64,000 bases of DNA from Tribonema minus (Eukaryota; Sar; Xanthophyceae; Tribonematales; Tribonemataceae). Both the position numbers and the translations under genes were made by a program. The stretch's first letter is position 1, and each line of letters opens with the position of its first letter. Of the stretch, positions 21,801 to 31,476 are shown piece by piece. The notes below the pieces were generated by a model. That model was not told where the DNA came from and made no database searches. It was given only the letters and a program-made list of their open reading frames with translations. Where the stretch lies: the NCBI GenBank assembly GCA_017506865.1, contig JAFCMP010000346.1:1-64000 (forward strand), read 5' to 3'.

Positions 21801-24800
21801 GCCTGAGCACACACATGTATCGATGCTGCGGCACTGCCAGTGCAGTCCCTTCGGGTTAGGGTGAGGGTTAGGGTTAAAATTAGGGTTAGGATTAGGATTA
21901 GGGTTAGGGTTAGGGTCAACCTAAGCCTAACCCTAACTCTCAACCCCAACGTGCGGGCTTCACTTCACCATATTACTAACCGTAGTTCATTGGCAGATGT
22001 CATCTTCAAGTATCCTTGCCTGCACGCGCGGCGATGCTGGAGCCCGTCATTGACCTGCGGACGTTCCCATGTAGTCGCAGCCCCCCGCTCACTGAACTTC
22101 GCCCAGTGACTTGCCACTTGTCCCCATACTCAACTTGCCACAACTCGTGCCGCCGCCGCTGCAGGCACTGGAGCTGCTGAACGAGCCCTGGGCATTCCTG
22201 GACATTGCGCGCGTGCGCGACTTCTACGTTAGCGCCATTGAGGCCGTGCGCCTTGTGCGCCCGCACCTCCCCGTCTTCATCCACGACTCGTTCCGCGGCA
22301 ATGCGTGGCCGACACTGCTCAAGGACTTGTGAGTGCCGCAAGTCATGAGTCAAGAGTTTCAAATCTTAATTTTTTGTACATACACGTGCTGCGCTGTGTG
22401 ACTTGCATATCATCAATACTAGTTGAAGCGGCGTTGCTCGTGCGCCCGCACCTGCTCGTCCTTAACGCACGACTTGGTCCGCAGCAACGCGTGGCCAACA
22501 TTGCTCAAGGACTCGTGAGTGCACAGATCGTGAGTCATGAGTCTTGACTCTCAGTTCTGTGCGCACACACACACACGCTGTTGATCATCGGCTATGCAAT
22601 TGCTCTGTGCGCACCCTGAAGCATGTGTGCAAACGCATCGCTGCAATCAGTGCGTCTGTGCGTGACAACTTGACAGCTTCCGATCGCCCGTGTGCGTTCC
22701 TTTGCGCGCAACGGCCAGCTGTTTCGCACATGTAGGGTCAGGGTTAGGGGTAGGGCCCATGTCTACCACACTCCCTTTCAAGTCTGCATGCGTGCATCCT
22801 TGCCACCCTGCTTGCGTGCGCTCTGCTCTGACCAGCCACATGCCTGTCTGTTTGTCCTGTGAAATTGCAGCCCCTACCCGGATGTCTTCATGGACAGCCA
22901 TCTCTACGTAAGTGCCCCACGCCATGTACTGCATGTTGGATTGTCAAATTGCTCTTTGACTTCCTTCCAGCTTTGCTTTGTATAAATAATGTACTCGAGG
23001 CAATGTAGAGAGCTGTTGCTCACTGCCCTGTTGCTCCACACCGGCAGAGGCAGACATGAAGGTGGCTGATGCAACAGAAGACAGACGCCAGTTGCGTGCT
23101 GCCAGAAGTGGATGCATTGTAGTCGGTGTAACTGCCACAACCGTCAAGCGCCCAAACGGCAGTGAGCATGTAACTGCCATCAGCTCTTTCCCATGGAGCT
23201 GCATATGAACGTTGTGACGGGCATGTAAACACTGCGACAGGCAATGAGCATGTAACTGCCATATGCTTCAGCAGTTCTCAGCGCCGTTCATGAGCTGTTG
23301 CCAGCACTTCCGCAGAGCTCTGCGCGCACACGCGCGCGAGGTACGGCATGCTCTTGCCGCACAGTCACTGCTGCTGCGTCAGCGCTCAGCAACTGTCGTG
23401 GACAGCCCCGTCTCTACGCAAGTCTCCCGTGCCCCCGTGAAACGTATGTGCTCGGCGCTGTCCAAGAGCTGTTGCCAGTGTGCAACGGGGATCTCTAGAC
23501 ACGGCGCGCTTCTGTGCTCGACAAGACATCATTTGTGCTGCATCACCGCTCAGCAAACTGCTGCTGGCCCTGCGCCTCCTCAATCCCGCCCTCTGCAAAA
23601 ACAAATTATTTCCTCTCCCTGTCAACAGGAGCCATGAAGTGCTGTTACCCCTGAGGCTCGTCGATTGACCTGACGCAATTCTGGTGTCCTCGCTGCCGTC
23701 TCCTTCCCCTTCTCCCTCTGCAGCACGGCTTCAACCCGAGCGACGCCGCCAGTGACACTCCCAGCATGGACAGGCAGAAGATGTGAGTGTTGCTGAGCAC
23801 TGCTGCAAAGTTGCACCGCTGCTGGGGGCGGTCATTTCGGACTATTAACAGTGTGTTTTGATAGTGTCAACTTTGGATCATCGCGCAGGCCCACTGTAAT
23901 TCAACGCTAGCTGGCTAGCACTTTCTTCTTTTGCACCACATTGATGTCCATAACCTTGATGTGAGGAATTAGTGCAGCACCAGCAGAATCCTGACTCCGC
24001 CATTGTTGTGTGGCTCACGCGTAGGGCGCTAAGGCAGATGATGTGAGTATTGTCTGCCGATACGTCAAGTTGGTGAGGCTGACTTTGTCAGTTGGAATGG
24101 CTGCCCAAAATCAAGTTTGTTCAGATTGACATCGCCAGCTGACTACCAACATTAAGTAAGCCGCGAGTTGCATTGCCAGCTGGCTACCATTGTTAACTCT
24201 GTTGAAAGTGACATTGCCAGCTGGGATGGCTGCTATGCAACAATGCGGAAGCAGCGCTCAGCACGAGTTGCTCGCAGATAGCGGAGCAGCTTGCTGTGGC
24301 ACCGCGGCTGATGCTGATAAATCCGCAGGGGGATTGCGCGTGCTTGCATTACCTGCCTCACAACCATGTTGTACTTCAGAAGTAGCATTGTGACTTTGTG
24401 TGCCTTGTCAGTGAGTGGCTGAGACAAAGCGCACACATTATCCCTCGGTTTTTGCTGCTGCTCACGCCCCCTTCGCCCCGCGCATGTACTTGTACTGGCA
24501 CTCCATCCAAGTCGCAGAAATGTGTACTTCAGAAGTGAAACCATCACTTCATTTGCCTTGTCAGTGAGCAGTTGAGGCAATGCGCGCGCATTCTCCCTCA
24601 TTGCCGCGGTCGCTTACCCCCCCCCCCCCCCCGTGTGCGTCGTGCCGCCGCCGCAGGTACACGCACGAGCGGATGAGCTGCGGCTACGGCTCCATGCTGC
24701 GGTACCAGACGTGCTCGACGGTCCCCGTGGCAGTGCTCGAGTGGAGGTGAGACTTTGAGTGCTAACGTAGTGCTCGGCTCCTCAAGCAGCAGGCGCTATA

Positions 24801-27800
24801 TGCTCGTTGTTGTTGAAGTTGAAGGTGTAAACTGAAGCTGAAGTTGTGTGCTGCCCTACCAGATGTGCTCCACTGTCCCCGCGCCAAGCGCTTGAGTGGA
24901 GGTGCAACGCTTCTCTGCCGTGGTGCATGATGTATCATGCACAGTTATGGATGATATCGCAAGCGAAAATTCATGCATGCATGCATGCTGTGTTCCACTG
25001 CTCACAGATGAGGCGTTGGTACTGTTTTCCTCTCAACGCACTTCAGCACATCGTAGTGCGTGCGCTGTGCAGCAGTACCTCTGTCCCTATGGCTGCATGC
25101 TTGAGGGTTATTGAGATAGTTGCACTGTACGGTCGCATCGCGTCGGTACGCACCATAGCCATACGCACTTTCAGTGTCATTTCAGGAAAAATGACTTGAA
25201 GTACTTCGCGAAGTATGTGTTTCGCCTACTACAGGTGGTGCCTACCGGACAGGCTTCACTGCTTGCCTTCTCGATGTGCATGATGTCTTGGAGATTACAC
25301 CCCGACGATGCGGATCATGCACAAAGAGCGGTCCATTGACATGTTTGTTCAAGTCTTGAATTAACCCCTTACACCTGACACAGTGCCCGCTGTGTTCACG
25401 CTCGTTGCCCTGTACGCTTGCATCACCGATGCGCGCCACACGTGCTTTCAGTGCAGTTTCAAGAACAAATTAAGTGTCTCATCGGCAAAAGTGCTGCCGT
25501 ACCAGACGCTCCCCACTGGTTACCCCATTGGTCTGGATTCTGTAACTGGAGGTTACAACAGCTGATGCGGATCGTGATCTCAAAACGGTCCATTGATGTA
25601 TTTGTTCAAGTCTTGAGTTAACCCATTGCGGCAGATTACCTGACACAGCGCCCTCTGTCTTCACGTTCGTTACTGCATCTCTCGTCCCTGTCCCCTGCTA
25701 CCAGTCTGGCCATCGACAACTGCATGCCCTACTTAGGTGAGTACCCAGTGCTCAGCGCAAAACCCATCGCCATTCCGTGTACACAGTAGGCCTGCAGTCT
25801 GCAGCGGGGGCTGTCGACCCTGCAGTTGAGTCGGTCGGCCACGGTTTTCAGGATATCCAGACTTGAGATTGAGATGAGATTATGGGGCTTACACAGGTTC
25901 AATACGCCCAGTGCTCGGCTCACGATGCATGGTGAACATGGTCAATTCTTCGCACAACATCTGCTGTGCACCCTCAGCACTCAAAGCTCATCGAGCGCGG
26001 TAGGGTTAGGGTTAGTGATGAAAATCAGCGGCAGGGTCAGGGGATGGCAGTCTGTGTATGGTGGCTTGCGCATGGCGGTACAGTCTGTTGTCTCGGTGTC
26101 ACGCATACAATGGTGTTACGCGCTGGCAGCTGTTGAAGTCGCAGGCACTGTGGTGAATGCCTCGGTGCTCAACAGGCACCGCAGAGTCTCAATGGCCCAG
26201 CAGCCCCCCCCCCCCTAACAAACACAATTAATGCCTCTAACTGAGTGAACGTGCTAAGTCCAACAGGCGCCCTTACAATGTGTCCACGCTTTTATCAAGC
26301 ACAACACCCCTTACAAGCAAGTGGCCACATTGTGATTGTGCATGCTGCATGTGCTATGTGTACGTTGCTTGCGTCTGCAAACGAGAGCGGCAAAGCCAGC
26401 CCCTCCTCCCCCCCCCTCTCCCCTTGTCCCGCCCCAAAGTCAATAGCAGCAAACTGTCACATGCATGCGCATGTATGTCTGCACGCACCCGCCCTCATGC
26501 TGCTATAAGCGCTGCAACTCAACCCCCCCCCCACCTTCCACCCCCCTCCGCAGACCCCAAGACTACGGCCAGCGCAGTCGCATTTATACAATTTCGCTGT
26601 TACCTACAGTGTCACCCATCACCACACATCCACGCGCGCAACTCAACGCTCAGCTGAAGATGAGCGCTGCAACTCAGCCCCCCCCCCCCCCCCTGCTCCC
26701 CTACCACCCCCCTCTGCAGACCCCAAGAAGCAGGACTACGGCCAGTGCAACCATGTCGCGGAGCGCCTCACAGACTCGTGGTGGACCTCGCACATCCGCT
26801 CCTTCGCATCGCGCCAAATTGCCGTCTTTGAGAAAGAGATGGGCTGGTCCTTCTGGTGCTGGAAGCTCGACGAGCAGGCCATGAAGAGCGACCCTAGCGC
26901 GGCGTTCTGGTCGTTCAAGCTCGCGGTGCACAAGGGGTACATTGACACGCGGTACCCGTCGGACGCGTGCATGCACCCGCCCGCGGAGGACTGGGCCGTC
27001 CCCCAGGTATGTTCACTGATGCGACATGGTCCTGTGTACATGAGTATACATCATGTGCACAGCATATAGGGAGATATGTAGTACTCAAAGCAGTGTTTGG
27101 TCGTTCAAGCTCGCGGTGCACAAGGGGTACGTTAACACGCGGTACCCGTCGGACGCGTGCATGCACCCGCCCGCGGAGGACTGGGCCGTCCCCCAGGTAT
27201 GTACACGTAATGCGGCGCGGTTCGGCGTACATGAGCCAGTATTGTATGCACATACACGAGCAAGTGTTGTATGCACACATGCAGATAGTTCGTGTATGTA
27301 TGTGTATGTGCACGAACATTCATCAAACTTCGAAGTGCGATGTGGCGCTGTACACAGAAGTGCGTACATACATGAAGAATGTGGTGTAGATGTATGTATG
27401 CCCCTTATACGCACACACGCTCACCCAGGAAGACTGGATCATTCTCCGGGTACAGCGGTGCGACGGGGTCCTCTGCACGCGAGTCTATGTATGCACTTGA
27501 AAGGAAGTGTATAGTTAAAGACTGTATATACATCTGTGTATGCGGTGCTTAGGACATGTATACCCCTCAGACGCATGCATGCACCCCCCCCCTGTGTGAA
27601 GGATTGGGCCGTCCCCCAGGTATTTGCGACAGCGTGATGGTGTTGAAACGTCGATGTACTACGTGCGTGCTCTGTAGATACATTACTTGCATGCGGTGCA
27701 ATAGGGCTGCCCCAGACGTTGTCTTGACGGTGGCACAGTCAGCAAGCGCGCCTGCTGAGGGTTAACAGCCCGTCAACTTCAACCGGTGACATGCCATTCG

Positions 27801-29029
27801 CGGTTAGTGCCGAACACTTTGCTGCTGCCTCAACATCTGCAGCTGCTGATTGGGACTATATGCTTGGCCCTGCCAAGCCCTGAGCTGGAGGGCGAAAGTT
27901 CAAGTGTATATGTTGCAGCTGCTAACTTCAAGCTGTGACGCTCACATGCGCCATGCAGGTGGCGCTCCCGGAACCCGAGGAGCAGCCAGAGGAAGTGCCG
28001 ACGGTGGAAGATGACAAAGCCGAGCCCATTGACATGCCTGACGACCACATCGAAGCGTGAGTCTTGACTCATGAGTCTCAAGTGCTTCATGAAAACGAAT
28101 CAAAAGATTGTAGAGCTCTAGGTGACAATGATGTCGCGGCGGCGCGCCTGCAGTTCGCGTGAAGCTCTTCCAACTTCTAAACTCATGGTGGAACTTCCGC
28201 ACGCCTGCAGCAGGCTTAGCAGCGCTTCCGTCCGTTGCGCGATGCGGAAATGTGGGTCCGCTCAGCGCCACCCGAAGACGCCTGTTTGAGTTACCTGTAG
28301 GCTGCTGTGTGCTCTGTCGGCATCGCTGTGGCGGTGCACCCCCGCACAGTGGTACTTTGGCTGGCCACTTCCCAATGCTCGAGGTATGAGCCACGTGAAG
28401 CGGGGTATAGTTGCCCCCCCCCCCCCAAACTGGCATGCCCATTTATTGGGGGTTTGCCAGGGTACTTGCGGTATTGGTCAGCAACAATTGATCCGCTGAT
28501 TACCATGCACGTACAGAATGTCTCACACCAACTTCTGGCGACCTCTCTCGGTGATTAACGCAGAATCAGCATCAGCAGCAGCATGTCTTGTTCACAACTG
28601 TGTTCCGCCAACAGATGGCATTAACATTTCATACACGGCTGATGCCGTGACCCCCCCCCTCTGCCCCTCCCCACTCACTTTCCGGCGCCCTCTCACCCCC
28701 TGCCGCGCAAATGCAGCACCAGCAGCGGCAGCGAAACGCAGGAAGAGCTCGAGCAGCCAGAGGGCAACGGCGACGACGACGACACCGAGGAGCAGCTTGT
28801 GGGACTGCCCCCCTCTGAGGACGCCTCTGAAGATCACGTCCCCCGCGCCGCCACCGCCGGCAGCAGCGCGCTGCTCGTGGCGGTGGCAGCGCTCATCCTG
28901 GCGGCGGCGGCGCTCGTGTACCGCAAGCAGCGCGGCGGCGGCAGCGGCGGCCTCGCGCACTTCGCGCCCATCGCGGACGAAAGGTCAGCGCTCAACCGCG
29001 GCGGCAGCGCGGCTCAGGAGGTCGCCTGA
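12805..29029 (+). CDS. GH5 exo-beta-1,3-glucanase with C-terminal membrane anchor (5' incomplete)
   Basis: Sixteen exons agree in phase: 12805..12943, 14933..14995, 15920..15976, 16903..17027, 17703..17853, 18791..18970, 20649..20744, 21446..21553, 22165..22328, 22871..22907, 23724..23782, 24657..24746, 25705..25736, 26720..27006, 27959..28056, 28717..29029. They give 665 residues before TGA. Glucan 1,3-beta-glucosidase landmarks appear in order: NIGGLFVLERWILP, GLNSIRLPVGWWYFA, VILDLHGAPGGQNGLDNSG, ELLNEPW (acid/base Glu), DVFMDSHLY, VAVLEWSLAIDNC (nucleophile Glu) and GWSFWCWK. The enzyme would hydrolyse beta-1,3-glucan such as laminarin from the non-reducing end. An acidic linker (exon 15 and early exon 16) leads to one membrane segment (SSALLVAVAALILAAAALVY) and a basic stop (RKQRG), so the catalytic domain should face outside the cell or a vesicle lumen. 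About 90 residues before the GH5 domain are unrecognised. Introns hold many copies of the exon ends. Confidence 0.9.
12995..13150 (+). repeat. Two intronic copies of glucanase exon 1, 3' end
   Basis: About 13006-13070 repeats GTTTGTAACGGATCCGCCCG and the following Cys/Asn/Asp/Leu/Pro coding block through the donor region. About 13108-13145 is a shorter, more decayed copy (ACAGCCACACATACACGTGC). Both are downstream of the real donor at 12944. Confidence 0.75.
13170..14880. other. Lower-GC block in glucanase intron 1
   Basis: Base composition is visibly more A/T-rich than nearby introns (A/T runs around 13420-13470, 13900-13960 and 14290-14305). G- and C-tracts and exon-junction copies, common elsewhere in this gene, are missing. 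No coding frame of recognisable family was found. It may be an old insertion; ends were not identified. Confidence 0.4.
16641..16902 (+). repeat. Two copies of glucanase exon 4, 5' end with acceptors
   Basis: C-tract + CAG + GACGCCGCCTCGTGCGACTT recurs at about 16641, 16769 and 16901 (the last is real). Each copy runs through TTTGAGGGCATCAGCACGCT before diverging. A reporter intron sequence with GTAGAC(C)ACGATA and TTCAA lies in each unit, giving a period of about 130 bases. Confidence 0.92.
17028..17485 (+). repeat. Three copies of glucanase exon 4, 3' end with donors
   Basis: After the real end at 17027, the coding end (AAGGCGCCCAT..GGCGGACT) and donor GTGAGTGAA return at about 17100-17165, 17285-17335 and 17420-17475. 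Decay increases in the exon part, while GTGAGTGAA stays intact in all three. The ITS-like TTAGGG stretch at 17519-17551 follows directly. Confidence 0.92.
17519..17551 (+). repeat. Interstitial telomere-like array
   Basis: GGTTAGGGTTAGGGTTAAAG and further TTAGGG units, in glucanase intron 4 just after the donor copies. Confidence 0.85.
17905..18055 (+). repeat. Two copies of glucanase exon 5, 3' end
   Basis: About 17912-17970 repeats CTCGGCATCTGCG..TGGAAGAACTTCTACACGGC and the donor region. About 18014-18050 is a shorter copy (GGCATCTGCGAGGACATGGA). Both are followed by ATGACTCA-type simple sequence also present after the real exon. Confidence 0.85.
18537..18590 (+). repeat. Dispersed repeat family B, copy 1
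   Basis: CCACACCTTGTCACC..CTACAATCTTTTG..TCGTTTCCAT. Other copies: 19236-19290 and 19672-19727 (within the 440-bp units) and, inverted, about 28089-28130. Non-coding. Confidence 0.65.
19003..20290 (+). repeat. Expanded tandem copies of glucanase exon 6, 3' end (period about 440)
   Basis: GGATCTGTAG(A/G)GTTAGGTT begins near-identical units at about 19001 and 19441. Each contains a long copy of exon 6 (from TACTTTGCCAAGTACGCCAA to the end), a non-coding block with CACACCTTGTCACC, then two short repeats of ATTACGCGCGTGCTCAAGTG and a donor copy. Further decayed copies of the exon end lie at about 19985-20040 and 20225-20290. None keeps an open reading frame joined to exon 7. Confidence 0.92.
21853..21922 (+). 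repeat. Interstitial telomere-like array, degenerate
   Basis: TTAGGG, TGAGGG and TTAGGA variants in tandem, then an inverted CCCTAA-type stretch at about 21920-21942, in glucanase intron 8. The inversion could form a hairpin. Confidence 0.8.
22430..22523 (+). repeat. Copy of glucanase exon 9, 3' end with donor
   Basis: It repeats GTGCGCCCGCACCTGCTCGT through AACGCGTGGCCAACATTGCT, AAGGACT and GTGAGTGC, matching the real end at 22328. A few indels break the frame. Confidence 0.9.
27100..27200 (+). repeat. Near-perfect copy of glucanase exon 14, 3' end
   Basis: From TGGTCGTTCAAGCTCGCGGT to CCCCCAGGTATGT this matches 26908-27012 almost base for base. One visible difference changes an Ile-Asp (GTACATTGACACG) to Val-Asn (GTACGTTAACACG). 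A third, diverged copy is at about 27560-27625. Confidence 0.95.
28089..28130 (-). repeat. Dispersed repeat family B, inverted copy
   Basis: Just after exon 15 of the glucanase, AAACGAATCAAAAGATTGTA and GAGCTCTAGGTGACAA are the reverse complement of the family B sequence in intron 6, about 9 kb upstream in the same gene. Confidence 0.7.
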
Positions 29030-31195
29030 GGGGTGCGCGCGCGTAGAGCGAACTATTTAGGGACACTCCCCCACTGTACCATTGTGCATGAACGCGAGGA
29101 GCCCCTTCCCTCGCCCCCCCCCCCCCCCCCCCCCCAGTGCCCCCTGCGCGGCGCCCGTTCGAGCGGGGTTTTTCACGCAGCGGCGGCGGCGCGCAGAGTC
29201 GCTAGCCAGAGGGGGGGCGGGGGGGGGGGGGGGTGCAGAGAGGAGTACGTACTCAGTCCGTGCGCGCACACACATGTCAAGACTAGCGCGCGCGTGGTAG
29301 CACAGAGGTGATTTCATTTTTTGAGGGGCCCCCTGGGAGGGCATTTTGGGGGTGACAGCCCCCTTTGGTTGGGGGGGGGCGGGGGGGTATTTCACGGGTC
29401 CCCTGCCGCATCGCGCACTTGTTGCCATTGGTCGGGCTGGTGTTCTGTTGGCAGATTTGATATGTGCGCACTGAAGGGCCTTCACGGTCGATTACACCAC
29501 AGGCCCGGGTGTAGGTGTGGTGGAGCTTTCTTCTCTCTCCTCTCTCTTTTTCTCTGAATTGGTCTGTCGGTGATGAGGTGTTAGTGCGGGGGAACGCAAA
29601 GGGGGTGCGCCGCCGCTGAACTTCAACGAGGCTTTCTTGTGCCCTACTTCAAGTTACTGGCACCCCGCGTCACTCACCAACACAGCTCTTCACACATTGG
29701 CAAATGTCCTGATCGTGGTGTGCTTTTTCGTCTGTGCTTTCTGGTCTACATGGCTTGTTTGTTCATGCGCGAGTGATCCATTGCACTGGCGATGTATACT
29801 GAGATGTCTTTGCTCTGTATGGGTGCATCCATGTATTTCTGTGCTGGCTGCATGACAGCATGTTTGCAGCAGATAGGAACTATGTCCAAGTGCTGCACTT
29901 GTAGGTGCTCACATACATGTAGCTCACCAGCTACATGTACGACGCCGCCAAGATGCCATCCATCACCACTCACTTTGTGAGCAGTTTGGGGTGGCCATTT
30001 GCCAATGTATGAGTGGCTGTCGTAAGGATTCCCACGTTTATTGGAAGTGTTGACTTATTCAAATCAGCTCTGATCAGCAATGAGCCTTGACAACTCAAAG
30101 AGGTGTTGACTGCGTCGCCTCTGGCCATTGATGAAAGAGCTCCTGAATGGAGCATTTGAGCGGGGCCGCACGCCACGGATATAATGATTTCCTGGATGGG
30201 GCATTAAGTGGGCATGCATTTGACGTGAAGGTGGCATGCACAGTACACCATACGGTCAAGGCAAGTCCGAGGGTGTGCAATATTGATGCGCTGCCTGCAA
30301 ACACGCCAAGGACTGGCCAACCACAGCAGAAAGAGGTACGTCCACCAGAACAGCAGGACACAAAAAGGGACTGATAAGGGGGGGCTTACCCCATGACAGC
30401 ACAGCATACAAGGGGGGGGGGGGGAAGGGGGCACAACACCTTCAGCAAAACAGCAGGATAAGACATGACAAAGGGTCGTGGGCAGGAAGCCTTGGGTACC
30501 TCTCTAGCATGGGAGCTCAAGGTTGAAGGTACCCCTCCAGAGAAGATTAATGATAGCGCCATGGCGCGAAATATATTGATAAACGGTCATGTACTCCACC
30601 ACGCAGCACCAAGTGAACATCAAGTCTACAACGAGCGCGAGCCGTAGCTCCAAGCCGCGGGTTTGTTAGCGCCATTCGCGCCACTGCACTATCTGCCGTG
30701 TGTCATCCTGCGCTGCTGGCTGGCCCTACTACACCCATACATGACAACGGTAAGGTGAACTCACATAAGGCCTCGCGAAGGCCGCGACGAGTGGCTGCTG
30801 CGCCTAGTAGCACGCTCTGCAGCGTTGCACCAGCAGCAATGGCAGCGGCCAATGTACAGCGCCGATGACTGCTGCTGCGGCTGCAGCTGCAGCGGTGACT
30901 TTCAGGCACGTGCCACTGGCGCTGCCGTCGACTGCTGAGCTGCTGCTGCGGAGGCACAAAACGCGAGTCATGGCTGCACAGCGCAGTCAGCGCGTGCAGC
31001 GCTGCCAGTGCTTGTCTCGCGCCAATGGCACTGTCCACACTTGTGCGCGCTACAGACTTGCCACCAGCGTTGTCGCGCCGCCACCGCTGCCGCCGCCTGT
31101 GCCGCGACCGCCACGGACCGCCGCCGCCACCGCCGCTGCCGCTGCCGCTGCTGCCGCTGCCGCCGCCGCCGCCGCCGCTGCCGCGGACCGCCATA
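29030..31195. other. Region between convergent glucanase and TFIIE alpha genes
   Basis: Both 3' ends face this 2.2-kb stretch. It has long C- and G-tracts (about 29116-29136, 29212-29233, 30412-30424) and a dense CCG/CTG block (about 31070-31190) directly after the TFIIE alpha stop. Open frames are short or low complexity, and no gene is recognised. Confidence 0.5.
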
Positions 31196-31444
31196 TCATC
31201 GCTGCGCCGCTGCCGTCAGCGCGTAGTACCGCCGGTACTGGTCCGCGCCCATGGCGCCGATGTGCTCCGCCGTGAGCCACTCCAGCGGCACGTGCGCGCC
31301 GTCCACTTCAAAGGTGACGCCCGAGCGTGGCGGCGGCAACTTCACGTCGCCCGCGCCGCTGCCCGTCGCCGCCGTATCGCCGTCTGCCGCCGCCTCCCAA
31401 TCGATATCCTCCTCCGTGTCCGTGGTGCCCTCGGCGATCGCTGC

Positions 31445-31476
<32 letters not shown>

